Below, piece after piece: positions 1-7,203 of a stretch of DNA of 64,000 nt. The notes under the pieces are model-generated. The model did not search any database. It was not told where the DNA came from and saw only the letters and a list, made by a program, of their open reading frames with translations. The stretch lies in the NCBI RefSeq assembly GCF_030605225.1, contig NZ_JAUWAV010000007.1, positions 1 through 64,000 of the forward strand, read 5' to 3'. This DNA is from Geoalkalibacter sp. Lineage in GTDB: Bacteria; Desulfobacterota; Desulfuromonadia; Desulfuromonadales; Geoalkalibacteraceae. A program made the translations under genes and the position numbers. Position 1 is the stretch's first letter. The number at the start of each line of letters is the position of its first letter.

Positions 1-102
1 ACAATTCGCGGCGAGAGCTATCGCCTGCGGGAGAAGCGCCGCTCAGGTCTATTGAAAACCGCCCAGCAAACACCAACCCTAACCCAGGGGGGTCAATTCT
101 GA
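1..102 (+). CDS. istB: IS21-family helper ATPase IstB, C-terminal fragment (window edge)
   Basis: Reading from base 1 gives 33 residues containing GESYRLREKRRSG and ending at TGA (100-102). The GESYRL(R/K)EKR(R/K)(A/S)G tail is characteristic of IstB proteins, the AAA+ helper that works with the IstA transposase in IS21 transposition. Only the C-terminus is in the window, so integrity and the presence of istA cannot be judged. The stop falls inside the first of the two terminal direct repeats of the element. Confidence 0.7.
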   Translation, partial: TIRGESYRLREKRRSGLLKTAQQTPTLTQGGQF

Positions 103-139
103 ATGTCGCCAAGGGGTCAGTTTCTGGTGTCGCTTGACA
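1..139 (+). mobile_element. Right end of an IS21-family insertion sequence
   Basis: The first 102 bases encode the tail of an IstB-type helper ATPase. They are followed by two direct repeats with a 24-bp period, starting near 89 and 113 (each GGGGTCA...TCTG..GTCGC), a terminal arrangement typical of IS21 elements. I place the outer end at the CA of TTGACA (139), because IS21 elements end in TG...CA. Beyond it the sequence becomes the coding sequence of an interrupted NTPase gene on the other strand. The rest of the element lies left of the window, so the exact family and target duplication cannot be seen. Confidence 0.75.
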
Positions 140-332
140 CATCAAGTGTAATCGTTATGAAACCTTTGCTTGTTGGTCGTATCTGGTCCAAAACATGCCG
201 CAGAAGAAATGATTTCCCGATCCCGCCATAACCTGAAATACCATAGATATCAACCCTCCCATGCTCTGCATGCGAGTTCAGCCACTTACTAACTCTATGA
301 AACTCTGAGGGACGGGTTTCTTCGATTTTCAT
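117..332 (-). pseudogene. P-loop NTPase truncated by the IS21 insertion
   Basis: The start at 332 is chosen because an excellent ribosome site (AAGGAGGTAA) lies seven bases upstream. The protein begins MKIEETRPSEF and carries a Walker A motif GYGGIGKS around residues 36-43, as in STAND/AAA-type ATPases. After about 63 native residues (…TITLDV) the frame runs into the IS end and stops eight codons later at 117. The remaining ATPase core (Walker B, sensor, C-terminal domains) has been displaced left of the window, so the gene is broken. Its original role is unknown; STAND NTPases are common in defence and signalling, but nothing here shows which. Confidence 0.7.
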
Positions 333-833
333 GTGTACGTTACCTCCTTGGCATAACCATCTGATTATGCGACATGCAGCTTTTTTCCAAAAACTGTCAT
401 CTCGCTCCAAATTTTTTACGCAAATTGCCCAATTTTTAGGCAAAGCCCCGTCAGCCAACCTATATTTTTCAATCGTAATCCCCCTGAGTAGCCTTATGCG
501 TCATGCAACATAAAAACGTTGCCAAATCCTCCGGGATGCCTCTCAATCCACGAAAATATCTGAAAAAACAACAAATGCCGCTCACGGATCCGGAAATCCG
601 CGGCGGCATTTTTTCGTTATCAACAGCCATGACTTGGAATATCATGTCTACCCTCCTGTTGAGCCATAAAAATAAAAATTTTTAATGCTTTGTCAATACT
701 GTAGCGCAAAGTTGAGGTGCAATCAAGATCAAAAATTAACGCCTGTTAAATCGCGACACGACAAATTTCTTTCGGCTCTGATTATGCGCGCGCCAGGACA
801 CAGATTCTTGCGGAAGATTCGGTCTCATCAGGC
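333..833. other. Unassigned AT-rich intergenic region
   Basis: No convincing gene was found. The short open frames on both strands lack ribosome sites and recognisable domains. The stretch is visibly richer in A+T than the rest of the window and contains one hairpin terminator (574-614). Its composition, next to an insertion sequence and a broken NTPase, suggests horizontally acquired or decaying DNA. Confidence 0.5.
574..614 (+). terminator. Rho-independent terminator-like hairpin
   Basis: An 8-bp stem AATGCCGC / GCGGCATT with an inner GGAT/ATCC extension is followed by a T run on the plus strand, and preceded by an A-rich run that could serve the minus strand. No intact gene adjoins it, so it is probably a remnant of a lost transcription unit. 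Confidence 0.5.
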
Positions 834-872
834 AAAAAAGCGGCAGGCACCTCAAGGCGCCTGCCGCTTTTT
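834..872 (-). terminator. Terminator of the DUF6448 gene
   Basis: A 12-bp perfect stem (AAAGCGGCAGGC / GCCTGCCGCTTT) is flanked by A and T runs. It lies about 25 bases after the stop codon at 897 of the minus-strand gene. Confidence 0.85.
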
Positions 873-896
873 CCATCTGAAATTTCCGGCCCGCGC

Positions 897-1475
897 TTAG
901 TGCGCGTGGTCGCCATGCACCACGCCGACGATGCCTTCGACGAAGTGCACATACTGCACATAGGCCTCGACGTATTCGCGCCCGGCGTCGACGCTTTCAT
1001 CGGCTTTTTCGCGCAACTCAAGGGCGTGGGTGAAGCGCTCGCGCATGGCCTTGCCGACATGGGCGGAGATGGCATCGGCCAGGGCGTCGACCGAGCCGTT
1101 TTCCAGGGCTTGATCGGCTTTCATGATCGGCGCGTCGATGGTGCCGGCGGGCTTGATCCCGGTGTAGGGGGCGCCTTCACCGGCGCGATGCACGCGCACC
1201 AGGGTTTCGAAGAAATACAGATCGGCCAGCTCCCTGGCCTCATCGCCGAGGGCGCGCACCTTGAGGGTGTGGGCAAAGGCCGCGCGCACTTCGTCTTCAC
1301 TCTCGGCCGACACCCATTTGAGCACCGGCGTGATCTCGCCCTTGTCGAGGGCCTGGCGCGCCTCGTTGATCACCGGCCCATCCAGGGCGTCGCAATGGGC
1401 AAAAGCCATTTGGGGAACGACCAGCGCCAGAACGCACACCAAAACCACCGTCATTTTTCTTGCTGTTGTTTTCAC
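897..1475 (-). CDS. DUF6448 family exported protein
   Basis: A 192-residue protein with a clear signal peptide (about 1-26, cleavage after AFA) and a mature N-terminus HCDALDGPV. It contains the LKWV, ELADLYFFETLVRVHRAG and GEGAPYTG(I/L)KP signatures of DUF6448. This family of unknown function is found mostly in anaerobic and metal-reducing bacteria, often near respiratory genes. Several conserved His and Glu residues (HCD near the mature start, HRAGEGAPY, and the C-terminal HGDHAH) could bind metal, but that is inference. It stands alone with its own terminator. Confidence 0.85.
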   Translation of the reverse strand: MKTTARKMTVVLVCVLALVVPQMAFAHCDALDGPVINEARQALDKGEITPVLKWVSAESEDEVRAAFAHTLKVRALGDEARELADLYFFETLVRVHRAGEGAPYTGIKPAGTIDAPIMKADQALENGSVDALADAISAHVGKAMRERFTHALELREKADESVDAGREYVEAYVQYVHFVEGIVGVVHGDHAH

Positions 1476-1642
1476 CGTCCATCTCCTTTTGCGTCAGGGG
1501 GACATCAGATCCCCGGGTTCAAGGGCTTCCCGCCGGGTTGAGCCTGCGGGCCGTGATCTCTTTGCAGGAGAAAACGAAAGGACGGTGCCGTTTGTGACAG
1601 CCGAGGAAATTTTTTTTTACGAATTGCCGAGGGAGACGCCGC

Positions 1643-1909
1643 CTAATCCCGCGACAGGGGGGTGAGCTCGCCGTTGCAGAATTCGCATACGGTGGCGTCA
1701 TAATCGACGATCTTGTGGCAGTGGGGGCAGTAGCGTCGGCCGTAATAGAGCAGATTTTTTTCGGCGGGCTTGAGGGCGATGGAATGAAACATGGCAAAAA
1801 CGAAGAGCACCGTGCCGTAGAACCACCAGAGCAGGAAATTGCGTCCCTTGGCCATGGCGACATAGGCGGGCAGCATTCCCAGCAGCATCAAGACGATGAC
1901 CCATTCCAT
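1643..1909 (-). CDS. Small membrane protein with C-terminal zinc ribbon
   Basis: The start at 1909 (MEWVIVLML) has a GGAGG ribosome site 11 bases upstream; the longer frame to 1966 has none. The 88-residue product has two hydrophobic segments (about 1-20 and 26-46). A zinc-ribbon of the CPHC...CEFC type (residues about 61-80) follows at the cytoplasmic C-terminus. Such one-off membrane/zinc-ribbon proteins usually carry no assigned function. It reads on its own, between the DUF6448 gene and the mini-protein cluster. Confidence 0.7.
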   Translation of the reverse strand: MEWVIVLMLLGMLPAYVAMAKGRNFLLWWFYGTVLFVFAMFHSIALKPAEKNLLYYGRRYCPHCHKIVDYDATVCEFCNGELTPLSRD

Positions 1910-2247
1910 GCTCCATGACCTCCCGGATGGTCGACAGGGTGGTGATCCTGGTTTTTCACCTTGCATCTATTATAGGCGGATTGGGTCAGGTTGCCAGCGG
2001 CAAGGATGGACCCGATTTCTATTCAGTGTACATTTTACCAATACACTCAAACGCACACAAAAAGCGTATGAATTATCAGCCACTTGACACACTTTCTCGG
2101 GGCGATGGACGCACTCGGCCGCGGCGCTGGTGTATAAAATTTCTGGTGTCCCATCCCTTTGCCGCCGCCGTGCAAGACCGCTCTCGCAGATTTTATTCTT
2201 CAACCATTGCGGCAACTTGGCAGGAATCGACAGCCTTTGAAAAAAGC
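1910..2247. promoter_or_regulatory. Upstream regulatory region of the first mini-protein unit
   Basis: There is no gene here. The region holds an inverted repeat GTGTA-N11-TACAC (2026-2046) about 200 bp upstream of the sigma-54 promoter at 2248. A block TGTATAAAATTTCT (2131-2144) lies about 104 bp upstream of it. Nearly the same block recurs at the same distance from the second sigma-54 promoter (3360), suggesting activator-binding sites. Confidence 0.5.
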
Positions 2248-2263
2248 TGGCACGCCTGATGCT
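2248..2263 (+). promoter_or_regulatory. Sigma-54 promoter of the first mini-protein unit
   Basis: TGGCACGCCTGATGCT has the invariant GG (2249-2250) and GC (2261-2262) separated by exactly ten bases, and the -24 element is a perfect TGGCACG. It lies about 50 bp upstream of the first gene start at 2314, giving a leader of about 40 nt. Confidence 0.85.
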
Positions 2264-2313
2264 CTATTACCAAGTCAAGAACAAGGGAAAAACCCCCGCG
2301 ACAGGAGGATGCC

Positions 2314-2529
2314 ATGAAAAAGATCAGTATGATGACCGCTGCCCTGTTGACCGTTGCCGGTCAGGCCCTGGCCGCCCCGGCAGGCGAAGCCTCTTCCTCG
2401 GGACTGATGACCTGGATGTTCTTCGCCTTCTTCGCCCTGATTCTGGTCGCGCAATTGGTGCCGGGATTGCTGATGCTGGGTGCGGCCCTCAAGGGTCTGT
2501 TCAGCCCGGCGGCGAAGCAACTGCGTTAA
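2314..2529 (+). CDS. Mini membrane protein, paralogue 1 (unknown function)
   Basis: A 71-residue protein preceded by a strong AGGAGG ribosome site. A signal peptide (about 1-20, ending ALAA) is followed by a short Ser/Gly linker and one transmembrane segment containing LILVAQLVP. A basic C-terminus (KQLR) follows. It shares the pattern SG-x3-W-x-F-x2-F-x2-LIxVAQLVP with the proteins at 2581 and 3450. I do not recognise a named family. Its sigma-54 promoter and paralogues suggest a regulated envelope function, perhaps stress-related like Psp accessory proteins, but that is speculation. Confidence 0.75.
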   Translation: MKKISMMTAALLTVAGQALAAPAGEASSSGLMTWMFFAFFALILVAQLVPGLLMLGAALKGLFSPAAKQLR

Positions 2530-2580
2530 GCCGAGAAAACTCAGAGTTTGCCAAAGCCAGCCCATAAAAGGAGGTCCGCC

Positions 2581-2811
2581 ATGAAATCCAGAATGTTCGC
2601 CACTCTCGCCCTTCTGCTCAGCCTGGCCTCTCCTGCCCTCGCCGCGGGAGAACGCGTCGACCACAGCGGCATCGTGGTCTGGACTTTCCTCGGCTTCTGC
2701 GGCCTGATCGTGGTCGCGCAACTGGTGCCCGCCATCCTCATCATGCTGGGCGTGGTGAAAGGCGTCACCCAGGGAAGCGGCCAGGTCGCGGAGCAGCGCG
2801 CCAGGCACTAA
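2581..2811 (+). CDS. Mini membrane protein, paralogue 2 (unknown function)
   Basis: A 76-residue protein with an AAAGGAGG ribosome site, 51 bp after the previous gene and presumably co-transcribed with it. A signal peptide ends near ALAA. The mature part, DHSGIVVWTFLGFCGLIVVAQL in outline, forms one transmembrane helix, followed by a polar basic tail (QVAEQRARH). It is most similar to the protein at 3450: both have HSGI, GF-x-GLIVVAQLVPA and matching lengths. Function unknown. Confidence 0.78.
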   Translation: MKSRMFATLALLLSLASPALAAGERVDHSGIVVWTFLGFCGLIVVAQLVPAILIMLGVVKGVTQGSGQVAEQRARH

Positions 2812-2836
2812 GCGATAACCTTAGGGGCACCCCCCG

Positions 2837-2880
2837 AAAAATCCCCAGCCTCCCTCCGGAGCCTGGGGATTTTTTTGTTT
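2837..2880 (+). terminator. Terminator of the first mini-protein unit
   Basis: A GC-rich stem ATCCCCAGCC...GGCTCC / GGAGCCTGGGGAT is followed by a T7 run, 25 bp after the stop of the second mini-protein gene. Confidence 0.85.
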
Positions 2881-2883
2881 CGT

Positions 2884-2897
2884 TTGACGCGCATCAA
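2884..2897 (+). promoter_or_regulatory. FNR/CRP-type operator half-sites
   Basis: TTGAC-GCGC-ATCAA differs by one base from the FNR consensus TTGAT-N4-ATCAA. It sits about 60 bp upstream of the mini-gene at 2958, a position suitable for activation by an oxygen-sensing FNR homologue. Which regulator binds is inference. Confidence 0.5.
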
Positions 2898-2957
2898 GGC
2901 GCAAGACGACCCAATGGCCGACAATCCCGCCATATCGACCCGGCCAAGGAGACCGCC

Positions 2958-3086
2958 ATGCTGACCGCCACCGAAGTCATCCTCAACCTGTGCATCTGGG
3001 CGCTGCTGGGCGTCGGGTTGTTCTTCGGCCTGCGCGCCGCTCTGCGGCGACGGCAGAAACGGCGCGGCGAAACCACCCAGCGCTGA
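2958..3086 (+). CDS. Very small single-pass membrane protein (42 aa)
   Basis: An open frame with an AAGGAG ribosome site encodes 42 residues: a short polar N-terminus (MLTATEV), one hydrophobic helix (about residues 7-27) and a strongly basic tail (RRRQKRRGETTQR). It is not a paralogue of its neighbours, as it lacks the signal peptide and the VAQLVP motif. Topology and size resemble small oxidase-associated subunits, but no identity can be claimed. An FNR-like box lies upstream. Confidence 0.55.
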   Translation: MLTATEVILNLCIWALLGVGLFFGLRAALRRRQKRRGETTQR

Positions 3087-3359
3087 CCCCTCTTCAACCG
3101 CGCGGCCGGTTCGCGCCGCTCATATTCTTTCTTCATCCACCGTATACTTCGCATATACACCGCGAAAAACCAGAATTTTCCATTTAATTTCTTATGCTTA
3201 GATCAACATGCGGGATTTTATCGGCCCAACCTCTCGCCTGCGGATGTATGAAATTTCTATTTACCCCCATGGCGCGCCGCTGGTGACGCACACCCAAACA
3301 GAAATATTTTCTCTATAAATATCAACATGTTAAACAATTATTGGAATTTTTCCCAAAAC
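3087..3359. promoter_or_regulatory. Upstream regulatory region of the second mini-protein unit
   Basis: No gene was found in this AT-rich stretch. It contains an inverted repeat GTATA-N7-TATAC (3142-3158) about 202 bp, and a block TGTATGAAATTTCT (3245-3258) about 102 bp, upstream of the sigma-54 promoter. This mirrors the layout upstream of the promoter at 2248. Confidence 0.5.
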
Positions 3360-3375
3360 TGGCACGCCTGATGCT
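3360..3375 (+). promoter_or_regulatory. Sigma-54 promoter of the second mini-protein unit
   Basis: TGGCACGCCTGATGCT is identical to the promoter at 2248-2263, with GG (3361-3362) and GC (3373-3374) ten bases apart. It precedes the gene at 3450 by about 75 bp. Confidence 0.85.
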
Positions 3376-3449
3376 CTATATAAAAATCAAATACAAGACG
3401 CAGGGGATTCCCCCCACGAACTCGATAACCCTTCCAAAGGAGGACCGCC

Positions 3450-3662
3450 ATGAAAGCCACCCTGTTCGCCGCCATCGCCATGCTGCTCAGTATCGCTTCT
3501 CCCGCTTTCGCCGCCGTTGGGCCGCAGGAACACAGCGGCATCCTGGTGTGGGCCTTCATCGGCTTCTTCGGCCTGATCGTCGTGGCCCAGCTCGTCCCGG
3601 CGGCGCTGGTGCTGATCGGCATCGCCCGCAGCTTCGCCGTCGGTCATCAGCAGCTCAACTAA
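3450..3662 (+). CDS. Mini membrane protein, paralogue 3 (unknown function)
   Basis: A 70-residue protein with an AAAGGAGG ribosome site. A signal peptide (about 1-22, ending AFAA) is followed by a short PQEHSGI linker and one transmembrane helix with GFFGLIVVAQLVPA, then a short polar tail. It is the closest relative of the protein at 2581 and is transcribed from its own sigma-54 promoter. No named family recognised. Confidence 0.78.
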   Translation: MKATLFAAIAMLLSIASPAFAAVGPQEHSGILVWAFIGFFGLIVVAQLVPAALVLIGIARSFAVGHQQLN

Positions 3663-3690
3663 CAGCCCTTCAAACCCTGAACCCCCTTTT

Positions 3691-3727
3691 GGCGAAGGAC
3701 CTCTCCGAGTCCTTCGCTTTTTTTTTG
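3691..3727 (+). terminator. Terminator of the second mini-protein unit
   Basis: A 9-bp perfect stem GCGAAGGAC / GTCCTTCGC is followed by a T9 run, 30 bp after the stop codon. Confidence 0.9.
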
Positions 3728-3741
3728 TGGTCATGACCTTG

Positions 3742-3780
3742 GCCCCCTCTCCCTTGAGGGGGGAGGGCTGGGGTGAGGGT
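3742..3780. repeat. REP-like GC-rich palindromic intergenic repeat
   Basis: A sequence of the type CCCTCTCCCTTGAGGGGGG followed by AGGGCTGGGGTGAGGG folds on itself. This boilerplate recurs between genes in many genomes. It lies just past the minus-strand guaC and may help terminate it. Confidence 0.5.
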
Positions 3781-3835
3781 AAAATCCACCTTGGCGTAAG
3801 GGGCGAAAGGCCCGTGACGCCCCCGCCCGCCGAAA

Positions 3836-4873
3836 TCACCCGTAGATCTTGCTTTCCTGCTCGGCCACGCGGATGAAGGTGGTGCGTTTGGTCAGTTCCT
3901 TGAGGGCGCCGGCGCCGACGTAGGTGCAGGCCGAGCGCAGGCCGCCGAGGATATCCTTGACCGTTTCGTTCAGGGAGCCGCGGTAGGGCACCTCGACGGT
4001 CTTGCCTTCCGAGGAGCGGTATTCGGCCACGCCGCCGGCGTATTTCTCCATGGCGGTGGACGAGCTCATGCCGTAGAACAGTTTGTAGGTCTGCCCGCCG
4101 CGCTCCACCAGCTCGCCGCCGCTTTCGTCGTGGCCGGCGAACATCCCGCCGAGCATGACGAAATCCGCCCCGCCGCCAAAAGCCTTGGCCACATCGCCGG
4201 CACAGGCGCAGCCTCCGTCGGAGATGATGCGCCCGCCCAGGCCGTGGGCGGCATCGGCGCACTCGATCACCGCCGAGAGCTGCGGATAGCCCACGCCGGT
4301 CTTGACGCGCGTGGTGCACACCGAGCCGGGGCCGATGCCGACCTTGACGATGTCGGCTCCCGAGAGCAGCAGCTCTTCGACCATCTCGCCGGTGACCACG
4401 TTGCCGGCGACAATCGTCTTGTCGGGCCAGGCATCGCGCACCTTCCGCACGAACTCGACAAAGGATTCGGCATAGCCGTTGGCCACGTCGATGCAGATGA
4501 ACTGCAAACCCGGCGCCAGCCTGAGGATTTCGCCCATGCGCTCGTAGTCTTCGTCGGCGGTGCCGGTGCTGACCATGACGCGCTCGAAAATCTCCTCGCC
4601 CTGCTTTTCGAGAAAGGACTGCCAGGCCCTGAGGCTGTAATGCTTGTGGATGGCGGTGAGCATGCCGTGGCGGGCCAGCACCGCCGCCGCTTCAAAGGTG
4701 CCGACGGTGTCCATGTTGGCGGCGATGACGGGCACGCCCGTCCACTGCCGCCGGCTGTGCATGAAGGTGAAGGTGCGCTCCAGGACGACCTGGGCGCGGC
4801 TTTTGAGGGTCGAGCGCTTGGGGCGGATGAGCACATCCTTGAACCCCAGTTTGAGATCGGCTTCGATACGCAT
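3836..4873 (-). CDS. guaC: GMP reductase
   Basis: A 345-residue protein of the IMPDH/GMPR family, the same length as E. coli GuaC, without CBS domains. It converts GMP to IMP with NADPH in purine salvage. The catalytic loop [11 protein letters not shown] holds the nucleophilic cysteine. [26 protein letters not shown] is the phosphate-binding region (two short glycine-rich stretches), and the flap is around [23 protein letters not shown]. The start at 4873 follows a GGAGCC ribosome site. The gene stands alone and is divergent from the sensor-exonuclease gene. Confidence 0.92.
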   Translation of the reverse strand: MRIEADLKLGFKDVLIRPKRSTLKSRAQVVLERTFTFMHSRRQWTGVPVIAANMDTVGTFEAAAVLARHGMLTAIHKHYSLRAWQSFLEKQGEEIFERVMVSTGTADEDYERMGEILRLAPGLQFICIDVANGYAESFVEFVRKVRDAWPDKTIVAGNVVTGEMVEELLLSGADIVKVGIGPGSVCTTRVKTGVGYPQLSAVIECADAAHGLGGRIISDGGCACAGDVAKAFGGGADFVMLGGMFAGHDESGGELVERGGQTYKLFYGMSSSTAMEKYAGGVAEYRSSEGKTVEVPYRGSLNETVKDILGGLRSACTYVGAGALKELTKRTTFIRVAEQESKIYG

Positions 4874-4915
4874 TGACTGGCTCCTTGGGAAAGTTGGGCG
4901 TTGCGGGGTGGGCCG

Positions 4916-4944
4916 TGGACGCGGTGGATGTCAGCGTCTATGAT
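4916..4944 (+). promoter_or_regulatory. Sigma-70 promoter of the sensor-exonuclease gene
   Basis: TGGACG and TATGAT are separated by 17 bp, about 40 bp upstream of the ATG at 4983. Confidence 0.45.
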
Positions 4945-4982
4945 AGAAAATATCCGATGTGCATTTTTCTCGATCGAGGCCC

Positions 4983-7139
4983 ATGAAACCTGCCCTCAAA
5001 TACTGGATCTTTCTTCTGGCCATCGTCAACCTGATCTTCGGCGTGATCATGGCCAGCGTCGTCGGTTCCTGGTTCAACCTCTCGGACTTCGAGCGCGAGT
5101 TCGTGCACGACATCGCCGGAAAGATCTTGCCCTTTCCGGTGCTGGGGGCCTTTATCCTGGTGGGCGCGATCGGCGCGCTGGTGAGCCTGCTGTTCAAGTA
5201 CTACATCATCCCCATCCTGCAACTGGCCGAGGAGACCCAGCTCATCACCCAGGCCAATCCCGAGCATCGCATCGAGCCGCGCGGGGCTCGTGAGCTGGTT
5301 TATCTGACCGAGGTGATCAACGCTTCGGCCGAGGCCTTCGCCCGGCTCAAGACCGAGGTCGAGGAGAAGATCAGCGCCGCGCGCGCCGATCTGGAGGAGG
5401 AGCGCCGGCGCCTGGCGGCCCTGATGTCGGAACTGCCGGCCGGGGTGCTGGTGTGCAACCGCGATGGACAAATCCTGCTCTACAACGATCAGGCGCACAA
5501 GCTGCTGCAGAGCCCGGGGACGCAGGACCCGGACGGCGAGGCGGTGGGCGGCCTGGTGGGGCTGGGGCGCTCGGTCTTCGGGGTGCTCAACCGCGATCCC
5601 ATCGTCCATGCCCTGGAACTGCTGCAGGGCGCCCTGGATCAGGGACAGGAGCTGTCGAGCTCAGCCTTCATGATGACGCTGGAAACGGGACGCTGCCTGC
5701 GGGTCAACATGGCGCCGGTGCTCGCCGGCCGCCCGGAGGGGCGCGAGATTTCGGGCTTTGTCCTGACCCTGGAGGACATGACCCGCCAGATTGCCTCCGA
5801 CACGCGCCGCGACATGCTGATCCAGGCCCTCACCGACAATGTTCAGCCGGCCCTCGGCGAGATCCGCCGCGCCATCACCACCATCCTCGGCGACCCGCAG
5901 CTCAATCCCGAGCAGCTCAGGGAAAACCGCGTCACCATCGACCGCGCCTCGCGTGAACTGCAACGGCAGCTGGCCGAGGCGCGGGAAAGCTACGCCCGCC
6001 ACCTGCACGACCTGAGCAAGGTGGAATATGTGCTGGCGGAGAATCTGCTCGACATTTTGCGCAAAAACATCGGCGAGCGCTTCGGGATCGCCGTGCGGGG
6101 CGAAGCGCCGCGCGGGCTCTGGCTGCGGCTCGACAGTTATTCCCTGGTCCAGGCGGTGTCCCACCTGGCGGGACTGCTGCGCAGCCACGGCAGCCGGAGC
6201 GCGTTTGGCATCCGCATCGAGGATCGCGGCGCCGGACGGGCGATCATGACCATCGGCTGGCCCGAGGCCTGCCTCGACCACGGCTTCATCCGCGACTGGG
6301 TCCGCTCGCCCCTGGTCACCGACGCCCAGGGCAAGCTGCTGAGTTTCAGCGACGTGGTGCGGCGGCACGGCGGCGAACTGGTGATCGAGGCGACGGCCGC
6401 GCAGTCCTGCCACGAGGTGCGCATCGACCTGCCCGCGGACCAGCGGGCCCACAGCCGGATTTCGGCGTCCACGCCCCGCTCCCGCCCGATCTATTATGAA
6501 TTCGACCTGTTCCAGCAGCGCGGCACCCAGGAACTGGGCCGCCAACCCCTGCGCAAGCTGACCTACGTGGTGTTCGACACGGAAACCACCGGCCTGCGGC
6601 CCGCCGAGGGCGACGAAATCATCCAGATCGGCGCGGTGCGGGTGGTCAACGGGCGCATCCTCACCGGCGAAACCATCGACCAGCTCATCGACCCGCGCCG
6701 CCCGGTGCCGCCCGATTCGGTGAAAATTCACGGCATCGATCCCGAGTTGCTGCACGGCCAGCCGACCATCGAGCAGGTGCTGCCGCTGTTTCACCGCTTC
6801 GCCGAGGGCGCGGTGCTGGTCGCGCACAACGCGGCCTTCGACATGCGCTTCTTGCAACTCAAGGAAAAGCGCTGCGGGGTGCGCTTCGACAATCCGGTGC
6901 TCGACACCCTGCTGCTCAGTTCGGTGATTCACGCCCACCAGGAAGGGCATTCCCTCGACCAGATCGCGCGGCTGCTCAATCTCACCATCGTCGGACGCCA
7001 CACCGCCCTGGGCGATGCCCTGGTCACCGCCGAAGTGTTGCTCAAGCTCATTCCCCTGCTCGAAGCGCGCGGCATCCACACCCTGGAGGACGCCTTTGAG
7101 GCCTGCATCAAATCGCCCTACGCCAAGATGAGTTTTTGA
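4983..7139 (+). CDS. Membrane-anchored PAS/kinase-like sensor fused to a DnaQ-type 3'-5' exonuclease
   Basis: Start ATG 4983 preferred over GTG 4959. The 718-residue protein has two transmembrane helices (about 8-30 and 47-70), a HAMP-like linker, a coiled coil, and a PAS domain (about 146-260). A degenerate histidine-kinase-like region follows (about 280-495) in which I see no conserved H-box or ATP-binding N/G boxes. The C-terminal third (about 525-700) is a complete DEDDh exonuclease: FDTETTG (Asp/Glu), HNAAFDMRFL (Asp) and the final HTALGDA (His/Asp). Such DNA polymerase III epsilon-like proteins remove nucleotides from 3' ends; here the nuclease is tethered at the inner membrane. Sensing input and nucleic-acid target are unknown. 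Confidence 0.8.
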   Translation: MKPALKYWIFLLAIVNLIFGVIMASVVGSWFNLSDFEREFVHDIAGKILPFPVLGAFILVGAIGALVSLLFKYYIIPILQLAEETQLITQANPEHRIEPRGARELVYLTEVINASAEAFARLKTEVEEKISAARADLEEERRRLAALMSELPAGVLVCNRDGQILLYNDQAHKLLQSPGTQDPDGEAVGGLVGLGRSVFGVLNRDPIVHALELLQGALDQGQELSSSAFMMTLETGRCLRVNMAPVLAGRPEGREISGFVLTLEDMTRQIASDTRRDMLIQALTDNVQPALGEIRRAITTILGDPQLNPEQLRENRVTIDRASRELQRQLAEARESYARHLHDLSKVEYVLAENLLDILRKNIGERFGIAVRGEAPRGLWLRLDSYSLVQAVSHLAGLLRSHGSRSAFGIRIEDRGAGRAIMTIGWPEACLDHGFIRDWVRSPLVTDAQGKLLSFSDVVRRHGGELVIEATAAQSCHEVRIDLPADQRAHSRISASTPRSRPIYYEFDLFQQRGTQELGRQPLRKLTYVVFDTETTGLRPAEGDEIIQIGAVRVVNGRILTGETIDQLIDPRRPVPPDSVKIHGIDPELLHGQPTIEQVLPLFHRFAEGAVLVAHNAAFDMRFLQLKEKRCGVRFDNPVLDTLLLSSVIHAHQEGHSLDQIARLLNLTIVGRHTALGDALVTAEVLLKLIPLLEARGIHTLEDAFEACIKSPYAKMSF

Positions 7140-7159
7140 GGTTTGTCCTTTGTCCTTAA

Positions 7160-7195
7160 CCTCCCCCTTTGAAAAAGGGGGATCGAGGGGGATTT
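7160..7195. repeat. Intergenic hairpin repeat
   Basis: CTCCCCCTTTGAAAAAGGGGG forms a hairpin, followed by GATCGAGGGGGATTTGG. It is a common dispersed intergenic sequence lying between two convergent genes, where it could act as a terminator. Confidence 0.45.
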
Positions 7196-7203
7196 GGTTT
7201 CGG

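Noticed and set aside
5661-7079. Minus-strand frame antisense to the sensor-exonuclease
   Set aside because: Shadow of a gene with intact catalytic motifs.
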